NCBI RefSeq assembly: GCF_006874475.1
Contig: NZ_VIRM01000025.1
Span: 1-64,000 of the forward strand
Direction of reading: 5' to 3'
Length of the DNA: 64,000 bases
Source of the DNA: Microbispora hainanensis
GTDB lineage: Bacteria > Actinomycetota > Actinomycetes > Streptosporangiales > Streptosporangiaceae
The notes beneath the pieces were generated by a model. That model saw only the letters and a program-made list of their open reading frames with translations. It was not told where the DNA came from and made no database searches. Below are positions 9,099 through 18,077 of the stretch, piece by piece. The position numbers were made by a program, and so were the translations under genes. Position 1 is the first letter of the stretch. Each line of letters opens with the position of its first letter.

Positions 9099-9836
9099 TT
9101 AACGGGGACTCGGGCCGCCCGCCTCGAAGGTCCGCCGGATCATCTGGCCGTCCTTGCCGGGCGTGCCGAGGTCCTTTCCGTTGACCTCAAGCCGCACCGC
9201 CCCCGCGTCGCCGATGGTCACCCGCATGCGGTCCTTCGTCGAATAGGTCGAGGTCTTCCCCTCGGGCAGCGTCCCCTGGAAGATCTCCTTGCCCTTGGCG
9301 TCCCGCACGTTGAGGTACGACGGCTTGCGCGCGGTGACCTTCACGACCACCGTGCCGGGCCCGAAGGCCTCCTCAAGGGTCTTCTTCTCGTGGCCCTTCT
9401 CGTGACGCGCGTGCTGGTGCGGCGCGGTCACCGGAAGCTGGGCGGCCGTCGTGCCGGCCTTCTCGCCGGAGTCCCCGAGCATCCGCGCGATGACGACGAC
9501 CGCGACGATGGCCACGGCGACCGCGACGGCCTTCGTCCAGCCCGGGGCCCTGCGGGCCCGCTCGCCCACATCGCCCCTGAACACCGCCGAGGCCTTGACC
9601 GGTGACGCGATGTCGGCGTTCTCCTGCTCGTACTGCCGCAGGATCTCGTCCGCGTCCAGTCCGAGGTCGGAGGCGATGGTCCGGATGTGCCCGCGCGCGT
9701 AGAAGTCGCCCACCGAGAAGTCGTCGCGCTCGAAGCGTTCGATCACGGTCTCGCGGATCCGCGTGCGCTCGCCGAGCTGACGCACGGTCAGCCCGGCGCG
9801 CTCACGGGCTTCGGCCAAAACAGCACCAACGCTCAT
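9099..9836 (-). CDS. RodZ-like protein: N-terminal HTH, one membrane helix, C-terminal DUF4115-type domain
   Basis: 245 residues. An N-terminal HTH_25 domain (LAEARERAGLTVRQLGERTR), a single membrane helix around residues 103-118 (VAVAVAIVAVVVIARML), and an external domain with VVVKVTARKPSYLNVRDAKG and RVTIGDAGAVRLEVNGK. This is the RodZ/DUF4115 architecture, linked to cell shape through MreB in other bacteria. It sits 30 bp upstream of rimO. In actinomycete genomes such a gene usually lies between ftsK and rimO; here a nucleobase operon separates it from ftsK. Confidence 0.85.
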   Translation of the reverse strand: MSVGAVLAEARERAGLTVRQLGERTRIRETVIERFERDDFSVGDFYARGHIRTIASDLGLDADEILRQYEQENADIASPVKASAVFRGDVGERARRAPGWTKAVAVAVAIVAVVVIARMLGDSGEKAGTTAAQLPVTAPHQHARHEKGHEKKTLEEAFGPGTVVVKVTARKPSYLNVRDAKGKEIFQGTLPEGKTSTYSTKDRMRVTIGDAGAVRLEVNGKDLGTPGKDGQMIRRTFEAGGPSPR

Positions 9837-9978
9837 TGGTCACGCCCCCCTGTCCGAGCTTGCAGCTCGCCCCACAATGCGTAGTTAGTCACATTCAATC
9901 AGTAACTGGCTACGATGGGTACCCGAGGGTGTGTCAAATGTTCACGGAGAGTACGCACGGGGAGCGGCCGGGGCGTGT

Positions 9979-11367
9979 TCAGCGCCGCAGGGGCTTCAGC
10001 GCGAGATAGAGCCCGGCGGAGATGAGGAACCCGGCCTCGAACGCGATGTCCCCCACCTGGGGCACGCTCCGCGGCACCAGGCCGACGTACTGCTCCTGGT
10101 TGGAGAACAGCCAGACCGACAGGACGACCCCCGCGACCATCGCGACGGGCCCGGCCCAGTTGGCGTGCCGCCGGTCGAACATGAGCGGTTCGAGCGCGCG
10201 GACGTCCTGGCCGCGCCGCAGCAGCATGTCCGTCAGCACTACGCCCAGCCAGGGGCCGATCCAGTACGCGATGACCAGCAGGAACGCCTCGTACTTGTGC
10301 CCGGCGTCCTCCAGGCCCGAAAGCGCCACCGCGAAGCCGATCACGCCGCAGGCCAGCGCGACGATGGCCCGGCGCATCGTCAGCGGCAGCCGTACGCCGA
10401 GGGCGAGCAGCGACATCGCGCCCGAGTAGACGTTGAGCGCGTTGGCCGACACGGCCCCGAGGGCGATCGCGAGCAGCGTCAGGTTCGCCACGAGCGCGGG
10501 CAGGTGGCCGGTGAACGCCGAGGTGGGCTGCCCGAGGGCGTCGCCGCCCCCGATCGTCACGGACGCCGCGCCGACGACCTCCAGCAGCACGCACGACACG
10601 AACACGCCGAGGCCCGCCGACAGGCCGGTGGCCCGCCTGCTCGCGTCCTGCGGAAGATACCGCGTGTAGTCGGCGGCGTACGGGTTCCAGCCGGCCGCGT
10701 AGCCGAACGTGGCGCCCACGGTCAGCAGGAAGCCGCCCAGCCCTCCCCCGCTGCCCGCGTAGCCCGGCTGGGCCTTCGACAGGATGATCACGGAGGTGAC
10801 CGCGAAGATCACCGCGAGGACCGGGAACGCGTACTTCTCGAAGGCCTGCACGAGGTTGTGGCCGAAGAACCCGAGCGCCACCATGACCGCGACGACGATC
10901 AGCAGGCAGGCCCAGCCCGGCAGGCCGGTCAGCGTGTTCAGCGCGAGCGCGCCGCTCACGCTGTTGACCGCGAACCAGCCGATTCCGGCGGCGACGGAGT
11001 TGAACGCCGAGGGGATGACGTTGCCCCAATAGCCGAACGGCAGCCTGCCGAGCACCATCTGCGGCAGTCCCGCGCTCACGCCCCTGGCCGACAGCACGCC
11101 GTGGGTGAGGGCCCCGAGGCCGCTGCCCACGACGACGGCGAGCACGGCCTGCCAGAAGCCGAGCCCGAACGCCGCCACGGCGAGAACCCCGAGGAAGATC
11201 GTGGCGAACTCCAGGTTCGGCGAGGTCCACGTCCAGAAGAGCTGCCGGGGCCTGCCGTGGCGCTCGGAGAGGGGGATGAACTCGATGCCGCCGGGCTCGA
11301 TCGCGGCGACCTTGTCGCCGTACCGGCCCTCACGTACGGCGACCTCGGGGGGTTCCAGAACTGTCAT
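9979..11367 (-). CDS. NCS1-family cytosine/purine permease
   Basis: 462 residues with about 12 membrane helices. Family landmarks include a polar N-terminal GIEFIPLSERHG segment, TWTSPNLEFATIFLG in helix 1, GATFGYAAGWNPYAADYTRY in the middle, and a C-terminal DMLLRRG loop. NCS1 permeases import cytosine, purines, hydantoins or thiamin precursors with Na+ or H+. ATG 11367 overlaps the upstream oxygenase stop codon (ATGA), so it is the third gene of a coupled operon with a cytosine deaminase. A pyrimidine base is the most likely cargo (inference). Confidence 0.9.
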   Translation of the reverse strand: MTVLEPPEVAVREGRYGDKVAAIEPGGIEFIPLSERHGRPRQLFWTWTSPNLEFATIFLGVLAVAAFGLGFWQAVLAVVVGSGLGALTHGVLSARGVSAGLPQMVLGRLPFGYWGNVIPSAFNSVAAGIGWFAVNSVSGALALNTLTGLPGWACLLIVVAVMVALGFFGHNLVQAFEKYAFPVLAVIFAVTSVIILSKAQPGYAGSGGGLGGFLLTVGATFGYAAGWNPYAADYTRYLPQDASRRATGLSAGLGVFVSCVLLEVVGAASVTIGGGDALGQPTSAFTGHLPALVANLTLLAIALGAVSANALNVYSGAMSLLALGVRLPLTMRRAIVALACGVIGFAVALSGLEDAGHKYEAFLLVIAYWIGPWLGVVLTDMLLRRGQDVRALEPLMFDRRHANWAGPVAMVAGVVLSVWLFSNQEQYVGLVPRSVPQVGDIAFEAGFLISAGLYLALKPLRR

Positions 11368-12320
11368 ACGGTGATCGCCCTCAGCTTCTCGAGGAGGTAG
11401 TCGGACGCGCGGACGGGCTCGTAGGAGACCCGGCCGATCGGGGGGCCGAGCGACTCCACCTCGGCCAGCGGATTGCACTCGTAGAAGTAGATGAGCGAGA
11501 TCAGCTCCTCGTCCGGCGCCGACGGGTCGGGCGGGAGCACCCGGTGCCGCGTGGAGCGCCAGCGGTCGCCCGTCCAGCGGGCCAGCAGATCGCCGATGTT
11601 GATCGTGAACGAGTCCGGCACGAACGGTGCGTCGATCCACTCGCCGTCGAGCGTGTAGACCTGCAGGCCGCCGACGCCCCGCTGCCGGTCGAGCACGGTC
11701 ACGGTGCCGAAGTCGGTGTGCGGCCCGATCCGGAACTGCCCCGGCTCCGGCTCGCCCACCTGCGACAGCGGCGGATAGCGGTTGATGTTCATCGTGTACG
11801 ACGGGTGGTCGGCCCGAGAGGCGAAGAAGTCCTCCTCGATCCCCAGGGCGGCCGCGCAGACCACCAGGAGTTCGCCGGCCAGCGAGCGCATCTCCGCCAG
11901 GTAGCGGGTGAGCAGCACCTGGAGTTCGGGCACCTCGGACGGCCAGACGTTGGCGAGGAACCAGTCGGCGTCGATCTCCGGGACGCCGATCGGCTGGTCG
12001 GCGCCCACGGCGAAGGTCTCCTTGAGGTCGGGCGGGGTGGGCGTGCCCTCGGCGTAGCCGTTGGCCTCGACGCCCGGCGGCAGCCAGCCCCGTTCCCCGA
12101 CCGTGGCGGCGTACCGTTGCTTCACCTCGGGTGGCAGGGCGAAGAACCGCCGGGCCCCGGCGCGCACGTCCTCGCGCAGCGCGGCCGGCACGCCGTGCCC
12201 GGTGACCAGCAGGAAGCCGATCTCGCGCAGCGCGGCGTCGACCTGGGCGGCCACCCGCGCCCGGCCGTCCGCCTCACCGGAGAACCAGGGAGTCAGGTCG
12301 ACGACGGGAACCGAATTCAT
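11364..12320 (-). CDS. Fe(II)/2-oxoglutarate oxygenase, isopenicillin N synthase-like family
   Basis: 318 residues. It has an N-terminal DIOX_N region (PVVDLTPWF, LVTGHGVP) and a double-stranded beta helix with the iron ligands HTD in RIGPHTDFGTVTVL and the distal His in RSTRHRVLPP, whose arginines are near the usual 2OG-binding position. This superfamily contains IPNS, plant hormone oxidases and fungal thymine-7-hydroxylase. It is sandwiched with ATGA overlaps between a cytosine deaminase and an NCS1 permease, so a nucleobase substrate is likely (inference). No antibiotic genes are near, so an IPNS role is improbable. Confidence 0.85.
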   Translation of the reverse strand: MNSVPVVDLTPWFSGEADGRARVAAQVDAALREIGFLLVTGHGVPAALREDVRAGARRFFALPPEVKQRYAATVGERGWLPPGVEANGYAEGTPTPPDLKETFAVGADQPIGVPEIDADWFLANVWPSEVPELQVLLTRYLAEMRSLAGELLVVCAAALGIEEDFFASRADHPSYTMNINRYPPLSQVGEPEPGQFRIGPHTDFGTVTVLDRQRGVGGLQVYTLDGEWIDAPFVPDSFTINIGDLLARWTGDRWRSTRHRVLPPDPSAPDEELISLIYFYECNPLAEVESLGPPIGRVSYEPVRASDYLLEKLRAITV

Positions 12321-12766
12321 GCCTCATCTCCGATGTCCTCGTTCCAGACGGCCGGGTTGGCCGCGATGAAGGCCGTCATGAGCCCGGCGCACTCCGGATC
12401 GTCGAGCACGACGACCTCCACCCCGGCCTCGGCGAGCCACTCGTGCGCGCCCATGAACGTGCGGCACTCGCCGACCACCAGGCGCGGGATGCGGAACTGC
12501 CGGATCAGGCCGCTGCAGTACCAGCACGGCGACAGGGTGGTCACCATGGTGGTCCCGCGGTAGGAGGGCTGGCGGCCCGCGTCGCGGAAGGCGGCGGTCT
12601 CCCCGTGCACCGAGGGGTCGCCGTCCTGGACCCGGCGGTTTCGCCCGCGCCCCAGCAGGCGGCCGTCCGGACCGAACAGGGCCGCGCCGACGGGCACGCC
12701 GCCTTCGGCGAACCCCTTCCTGGCCTCTTCCAGGGCCACGCTGAGCATGGCGGCGTCGCTTGTCAT
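12317..12766 (-). CDS. Cytosine deaminase, fungal (FCY1) type
   Basis: 149 residues of the cytidine/deoxycytidylate deaminase fold with zinc ligands in VHGETAAF and TLSPCWYCSG; the glutamate of HGE is the proton shuttle. The C-terminal part, with VVVLDD and ANPAVWNEDIG, closely recalls yeast cytosine deaminase, unlike the unrelated amidohydrolase CodA. It converts cytosine to uracil; the yeast enzyme also accepts 5-methylcytosine. The start at 12766 is preceded by GGAGGGA. First gene of the operon, divergent from pucR. Confidence 0.85.
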   Translation of the reverse strand: MTSDAAMLSVALEEARKGFAEGGVPVGAALFGPDGRLLGRGRNRRVQDGDPSVHGETAAFRDAGRQPSYRGTTMVTTLSPCWYCSGLIRQFRIPRLVVGECRTFMGAHEWLAEAGVEVVVLDDPECAGLMTAFIAANPAVWNEDIGDEA

Positions 12767-12800
12767 GCGCTCACTATCCCTCCGGGCGGGGCCTTCGGGA

Positions 12801-12846
12801 ACGGACGAAACGTCCGTACTATGACGACCCTTAACGGACGATCCGT
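12801..12846. promoter_or_regulatory. Two inverted repeats in the deaminase/PucR divergent promoter
   Basis: ACGGACGAAACGTCCGT at 12801-12817 is a perfect 7-3-7 inverted repeat, and ACGGACGATCCGT at 12834-12846 is a perfect 5-3-5 repeat sharing the same ACGGA half-site. Their starts are 33 bp apart, about three helical turns. They lie between the two divergent start codons, a natural place for PucR binding. Confidence 0.55.
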
Positions 12847-12860
12847 ATAGGGGTGCACCG

Positions 12861-14366
12861 ATGCCTCTGACCCTGCGCGAGCTGCTGTCCTTCGAGGTGC
12901 TGCGGGAGGCCCGGCCGGAGGTCCTCGCCGGGGAGGGTGCGCTCGACCGGGTGGTCCGATGGGTGCACTCCAGCGAGATATACGAGATCGGCCCCCTGCT
13001 CACCGGCGGCGAGCTGCTGCTGACGACCGGGCTCGGCCTGGCCGGCACCGACGCGGGGGCGCGGCGGCACTACCTGCGGGAGATCGCCGCCAGGGGCGTG
13101 GCCGGGGTCGCCCTCGAACTCGGCCGCACGTTCCCCGAGACGCCGCGCGAGCTGGTGGAGGAGGCCGGCAGGCAGGAACTGCCGTTCATCGCCCTGCACG
13201 CGGTCGTCCCGTTCATCCGGATCACCGAGCACGTCAACACGCTGATCGTCGACTACGCGAGCCGGCGGCTGCGGGTGGGCGACTCGGCCACCCGTGCCCT
13301 CAACGAGGCGCTCATCGCCGGCGCCGGGGTCGCCGGGGTGCTGGCGACCGGAGCCGAGGTCGTGGGGGCCCCGCTGATGCTGCTGTCCGCCAGCGGCGCG
13401 CTGGTCGCCGCCCACGGCGTGGGCAGCGACAGGGACGCCTGGCGCGCGGCTGAGCGTGCGGTCTGCGAGTCACCGGTCACCCTCCACGGCCATCCCTGGG
13501 GGCGGCTGGTGGCCGGCCCCGGTTCGGCGCTGCCCGCCGACGACCTGGCGATCGCGCTGGAGCGGACGGCCGTCGCCCTCGCCCTCGCCATGCTCAGGAC
13601 GGGCAGTCCGCCGAGCGAGCGCGACCGCCAGGCGTCCGCGCTGCTGCGGGACCTCATCGAGGGCACGGCCGAGGCCGACCCCGGCGTACGGGCGGTCATG
13701 GCGGGCCTGCCCACCGGGCCCGCCCACCTGCTGGTGGGCGTGGCCGTGGACGCCCTGGAGACGGCGGCCGCGCTCGCCGTACTCGACCGGGCCGCGCACA
13801 TCCTGCACACGACCGCCCTGCGCGGGCGGGTGGGCCGGCTGGTGCTCGGCACCCTCGCGGTGCCGGTGGCGGTGGCGGACGCCGCCGGTGCGGCCGCCCA
13901 GGCGCTGGAGGAGGCGCTGCGGCGGCTGCACACCCCCCAGCTCAGAGTCGCCGTGGGGCACGCCGCGACCGGCCTGGCCGAGCTGGGCGGTTCGCTGCGG
14001 GACGCACGGGCCGCGCTCGGGCTGCGGCGGGACGCCCGGCTCGTCACCACCCGCGCGCTCGCCCTCGAGCTGGAGCTCACCCGGCATGCCGACACCCGGC
14101 ACCCCGCCGAGCTCGTACGGCGGACCATCGGCCCGCTGGTGGACTGGGACACCGCCCACCGGACCGACCTCGTCGGCACGCTGGAGGTCTTCCTGCTGCA
14201 CGGGTGCAGCGCGACCCGGGCGGCCGCCGCGCTGCACCTCGGCCGGCAGACGTTCTACCAGCGGCTGCATCGCATCGAGACGCTGCTGGGCCACCCGGTG
14301 ACCGACCCCGGCGCGCACGCCGCCCTGCTGCTCGCCACCGCCGCCCACCGGGTCGCAGGCCACTGA
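12861..14366 (+). CDS. PucR family transcriptional regulator
   Basis: 501 residues. The N-terminal PucR domain (LTLRELLSFEVLR, WVHSSEIYEIGPLLTGGELL) precedes a middle GGDEF-like region and a C-terminal HTH_30 domain (LFLLHGCSATRAAAALHLGR with QTFYQRLHRIE). PucR proteins activate purine, allantoin or pyrimidine catabolism. Divergent from the cytosine deaminase operon, with two inverted repeats in the gap, so that operon is the probable target. Convergent with ftsK downstream, 45 bp apart. Confidence 0.9.
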   Translation: MPLTLRELLSFEVLREARPEVLAGEGALDRVVRWVHSSEIYEIGPLLTGGELLLTTGLGLAGTDAGARRHYLREIAARGVAGVALELGRTFPETPRELVEEAGRQELPFIALHAVVPFIRITEHVNTLIVDYASRRLRVGDSATRALNEALIAGAGVAGVLATGAEVVGAPLMLLSASGALVAAHGVGSDRDAWRAAERAVCESPVTLHGHPWGRLVAGPGSALPADDLAIALERTAVALALAMLRTGSPPSERDRQASALLRDLIEGTAEADPGVRAVMAGLPTGPAHLLVGVAVDALETAAALAVLDRAAHILHTTALRGRVGRLVLGTLAVPVAVADAAGAAAQALEEALRRLHTPQLRVAVGHAATGLAELGGSLRDARAALGLRRDARLVTTRALALELELTRHADTRHPAELVRRTIGPLVDWDTAHRTDLVGTLEVFLLHGCSATRAAAALHLGRQTFYQRLHRIETLLGHPVTDPGAHAALLLATAAHRVAGH

Positions 14367-14411
14367 GGTCAGGCGATCCAGGCCGTGCAGACGCTCGGCG
14401 AGGCCCGGCGG

Positions 14412-16949
14412 CTACTCGCCGCCGCGGAGGTCGGCGAGCAGGCCGGGCAGGTCGTCGGGCTTGACCAGCACCTCCCGGGCCTTGGACCCCTCGCTCGGGC
14501 CGACCACGTTGCGGCTCTCCAGCAGGTCCATCAGCCGTCCGGCCTTGGCGAAGCCCACGCGCAGCTTGCGCTGCAGCATCGACGTGGAGCCGAACTGGGT
14601 CGACACGATCAGCTCGGCGGCCTGGATCAGCAGGTCGAGGTCGTCGCCGATCTCCTCGTCGACCTCCCGCTTCGCGGCGGCGGGCGCGGCGACGTCCTCC
14701 CGATATTCGGCCTGCATCTGGGCCTTGCAGTGGCCGACGAGCTCCGCGATCTCCTTCTCGGAGACGAAGGCGTTCTGCAGCCGCATCGGCTTGCTCGCGC
14801 CCATCGGCAGGAACAGCGCGTCGCCCTGGCCGACGAGCTTCTCGGCTCCGGGCTGGTCGAGGATGACCCGCGAGTCGGCGAGCGAGGAGGTCGCGAACGC
14901 CAGCCGCGAGGGCACGTTCGCCTTGATCAGGCCGGTGACCACGTCCACGGACGGCCGCTGGGTGGCGATGACCAGGTGGATGCCGGCGGCCCGGGCGAGC
15001 TGCGTGATGCGGACGATCGAGTCCTCCACGTCGCGCGGCGCGACCATCATCAGGTCGGCCAGCTCGTCCACGATCACCAGCAGGTACGGGTACGGCTGGT
15101 AGACGCGCTCGCTGCCCGGGGGCGGCACCAGCTTGCCCGCGCGCACGGCCTTGTTGAAGTCGTCCACGTGCCGGAAGCCGCTGGCCGCCAGGTCGTCGTA
15201 GCGCCGGTCCATCTCGCCCACCACCCACTCCAGGGCCTCGGCGGCCTTCTTCGGATTGGTGATGATGGGCGTGATGAGGTGCGGGATGCCCTCGTAGGAG
15301 CTCAGCTCCACCCTCTTGGGGTCGACGAGCACCATGCGGACCTCGTCGGGCGTGGCCCGCATGAGGATCGAGGAGATCAGGCCGTTGATGCAGGTCGACT
15401 TGCCCGCGCCGGTGGCGCCCGCGATGAGGATGTGCGGCATCTTGGCCAGGTTGGCCACGATCGTGCGGCCCTCGACGTCCTTGCCGAGCCCGACGATCAT
15501 CGGGTGGTGGTCGGCCTGGGCCACCTGCGAGCGCAGCACGTCGCCGAGCGATACGAGGTCCTTGTCGACGTTGGGGATCTCCACGCCGATCGCCGACTTG
15601 CCGGGGATGGGAGACAGGATCCGGACGTCGGCCGACTTGACGGCGTAGGCGATGTTCTTGGTGAGCGCCGTGACCTTCTCGACCTTGACCGCCGGGCCCA
15701 GCTCGATCTCATACCTGGTCACCGTCGGGCCCCGGGTGAAGCCGACGACCTGCGCGTCGATGGCGAACTGCTCCAGCACGCTGGTCAGCGCGTTCACGAC
15801 CGTCCGGTTGGCCTTGGTCTCCTGCTTGGGCGCGCTGCCCGGCCGCAGCATCGCCAGATCCGGCAGCGTGTAGGGCCCCTCCTGGCTCGACAGGACGAGC
15901 TGCTCCACCTTGCGCGGCGCGGGGGTCGGCAGCGGAGGCTGGGGCGCCGGCTTGGGTATCTCCGGCTCGGTCGGCTCGGCCGGCTCCACGATGTCGTCCA
16001 CGAGGCCGGGGACGATCTCCGGCGAGTGGTCCTTCTCCGACAGCACCGGCGTGTCGTACGGCTTGACGTTGTCGCCGCCCTCGGGCACGTCGCGCCCGCC
16101 GCCCGGCTGCTTGCGCGTGCGCTTCCTGGCCGGCCCGGGGGCCTTGCGGGGCTCCCCGGTCTCGTCCGGCCGCTGGAAGAGCATGTGCTGGATCTCGGCG
16201 AGCCGCTCGGGAATGCGGTGGATCGGCGTCGCGGTGATCACCAGCAGGCCGAAGCCGGACAGCATCAGCAGCAGCGGGATCGTGATGAACGCCGGCAGGA
16301 TGCTCGACGGCGGAGCCGAGACGATGAACCCGATCATGCCGCCCGCCGCCGACACGTTGTCCATGCCGTCGTTGGGCCCCCCGGAGGGGTACGGCGTGCC
16401 GTGGGCGACGTGCACGATCCCGAGGATCCCGGCCAGCAGCGCGGTCCAGCCGATGCCCATCCTGCCGGTCTCGGAGTTCTGGTCGGGGTGGCGCAGCAGC
16501 CGCCAGGCGAGCAGCGCGAGCAGCACGGGCGCCGCCCAGGTGAGCGAGCCCACCGTCCCGCGCACCACGGCGTCGACGAACGCGGCGAACCCCGTCTTGG
16601 TGTCCCGCCAGCTCAGGGCGGCGAGCACGATGGCGCCGGCGAGCACCGCCAGCCCCTGCCCGTCGCGGCGGTGCGCGGGGTCGAGGTCGCGGGCGCCCTG
16701 CCCGAGTGCCCGCGCCGCCGCCCCCACGCCGTTCGCCAGCAGCATCCACATGCCGATGACGAGCTTGCCGATCACGAGGAAGAACCAGCTGACCGGGTCC
16801 TGGCCGGTGGCGACCGGCCGCTTGGGCGCGGATCTGGGGGCCGACCTGCCTCGGGAACCAGCCGGGGATCGCTTGGTGGAAGCCGTACGGGATCCGGAGC
16901 GCGACGCGGGGCGCTTGCCGGACCCCTGTCCGGACGTACGGGTGGCCAT
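14412..16949 (-). CDS. ftsK: DNA translocase FtsK/SpoIIIE
   Basis: 845 residues. A basic N-terminus leads into four membrane helices, then a Pro/Glu-rich linker, an alpha/beta motor domain with Walker A GATGAGKST (near residue 510) and Walker B LLVIVDELADLMM, and a C-terminal gamma domain (RKLRVGFAKAGRLMDLLE) that reads KOPS-like DNA sequences. It pumps chromosomal DNA at the division or sporulation septum. ATG 16949 begins MATRTSGQGSG; longer starts add out-of-family sequence. Confidence 0.95.
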   Translation of the reverse strand: MATRTSGQGSGKRPASRSGSRTASTKRSPAGSRGRSAPRSAPKRPVATGQDPVSWFFLVIGKLVIGMWMLLANGVGAAARALGQGARDLDPAHRRDGQGLAVLAGAIVLAALSWRDTKTGFAAFVDAVVRGTVGSLTWAAPVLLALLAWRLLRHPDQNSETGRMGIGWTALLAGILGIVHVAHGTPYPSGGPNDGMDNVSAAGGMIGFIVSAPPSSILPAFITIPLLLMLSGFGLLVITATPIHRIPERLAEIQHMLFQRPDETGEPRKAPGPARKRTRKQPGGGRDVPEGGDNVKPYDTPVLSEKDHSPEIVPGLVDDIVEPAEPTEPEIPKPAPQPPLPTPAPRKVEQLVLSSQEGPYTLPDLAMLRPGSAPKQETKANRTVVNALTSVLEQFAIDAQVVGFTRGPTVTRYEIELGPAVKVEKVTALTKNIAYAVKSADVRILSPIPGKSAIGVEIPNVDKDLVSLGDVLRSQVAQADHHPMIVGLGKDVEGRTIVANLAKMPHILIAGATGAGKSTCINGLISSILMRATPDEVRMVLVDPKRVELSSYEGIPHLITPIITNPKKAAEALEWVVGEMDRRYDDLAASGFRHVDDFNKAVRAGKLVPPPGSERVYQPYPYLLVIVDELADLMMVAPRDVEDSIVRITQLARAAGIHLVIATQRPSVDVVTGLIKANVPSRLAFATSSLADSRVILDQPGAEKLVGQGDALFLPMGASKPMRLQNAFVSEKEIAELVGHCKAQMQAEYREDVAAPAAAKREVDEEIGDDLDLLIQAAELIVSTQFGSTSMLQRKLRVGFAKAGRLMDLLESRNVVGPSEGSKAREVLVKPDDLPGLLADLRGGE

Positions 16950-17082
16950 GATGCCGAAGTTACCCCGGATGCGGGCGATTGCCGGGGCGGCGCGCCGGGA
17001 AGGCCGCCCTACGAAGCGCCGTCCGACCAAGCGCGACCCACAAGACACCGGCCGGCGAAGCACCGCCTTGGCGAGTGCCGCC

Positions 17083-18072
17083 CTACGAGACGCCGCCCTC
17101 CGGGGTGCTGCAGTTGCTGCAGGAGTCGCCCCGCCCGTCGAGGAGCGCGTTCACCCGCCTGCGGCCGTCCTCGCCCGCCGGCACCTGCAGCACCATCAGA
17201 AGATCGGGGTGCTCCGCCGGGCGCAACTGAAACATCTCCAGGTCCAGCCGCCCGATCTCGGGGTGGTCGATCGCGACCGTGGCGGGCCTGAAGCGGCGGA
17301 CCGGGTAGTCCGCCCACCACTCCCGGAACTCCGGGCTGACCTCGCTCAGCGCCGTCACCAGCGCCGTGAAGGCGGGGTCGCCCTGCCGGTGTCCCATCGC
17401 GGCGCGGAACTGGCTGATCAGGGCGCGGGCGGCGCGTTCCCAGTGGACCATCCGGGCGCGGTTGCCGGCGTCGGTGAACATCATCCACAGCAGGTTCCGC
17501 CGGTCCGGCGGGAGCGTCAGCGGATCGTGGCGGAGCAGGGTGTAGGGGGTGTTCCAGGCCAGGTAGTCGAAGCGCGCGTCGTACACGCAGGCGGCGTTCG
17601 GAGCGGCGGCGTCCACCAGGCGCCGCAACCGGTCCCGGGGCCGCTCCCCCTCGCCGGACGGCGTGTCCGGCGGGGCCAGCCCGGCGAGGTGGCGCAGGTG
17701 CCGGTGTTCGTCGGGATCGAGCAGCAGCGCACGGGCCAGCGCGTCGATCACCTGCGCCGACGCCGAGATGTCCCGTCCCTGTTCCAGGTAGGTGTACCAG
17801 GTGACGCCGACGCCCGAAAGCTCGGCGATCTCCTCGCGGCGCAGGCCGGGGGTGCGGCGCAGGGCCGGATCGCCTTCCGGCAGGCCGACGTCGGACGGGC
17901 GCAGGCGGGCCCGCCGGGCGCGGAGGAACGCGCCGAGCTCGGCCCTGCGGCTCGACGTCCTGGAGCGGCGGCCGGGTCCATGACTGGCAGCACGAGTGCC
18001 AGGACCGCCGGACGCCGCCTCGTTATCGTGACGCCCATGATCCCTCACACCGCGAGTCTGCCACGGAGGCAT
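17083..18072 (-). CDS. XRE/MmyB-type transcriptional regulator (start uncertain)
   Basis: Up to 329 residues. An HTH with LGAFLRARRARLRPSDVGLP, TPGLRREEIAELSGVGVTWY and TYLEQGRD is followed by a MmyB-like ligand-binding domain (FDYLAWNTPYTLL, EWWADYPVRR). MmyB-type regulators control small-molecule production or redox genes. The only ATG, at 18072, lies within 5 bp of the divergent NmrA start and overlaps its ribosome site; GTG 18048 is an alternative, and both look weak. The divergent NmrA gene is the probable target. Confidence 0.82.
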   Translation of the reverse strand: MPPWQTRGVRDHGRHDNEAASGGPGTRAASHGPGRRSRTSSRRAELGAFLRARRARLRPSDVGLPEGDPALRRTPGLRREEIAELSGVGVTWYTYLEQGRDISASAQVIDALARALLLDPDEHRHLRHLAGLAPPDTPSGEGERPRDRLRRLVDAAAPNAACVYDARFDYLAWNTPYTLLRHDPLTLPPDRRNLLWMMFTDAGNRARMVHWERAARALISQFRAAMGHRQGDPAFTALVTALSEVSPEFREWWADYPVRRFRPATVAIDHPEIGRLDLEMFQLRPAEHPDLLMVLQVPAGEDGRRRVNALLDGRGDSCSNCSTPEGGVS

Positions 18073-18077
18073 ACGCC

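Noticed and set aside
11364-12320. Isopenicillin N synthase
   Set aside because: The superfamily fits, but there are no beta-lactam genes and the coupled partners are nucleobase enzymes.
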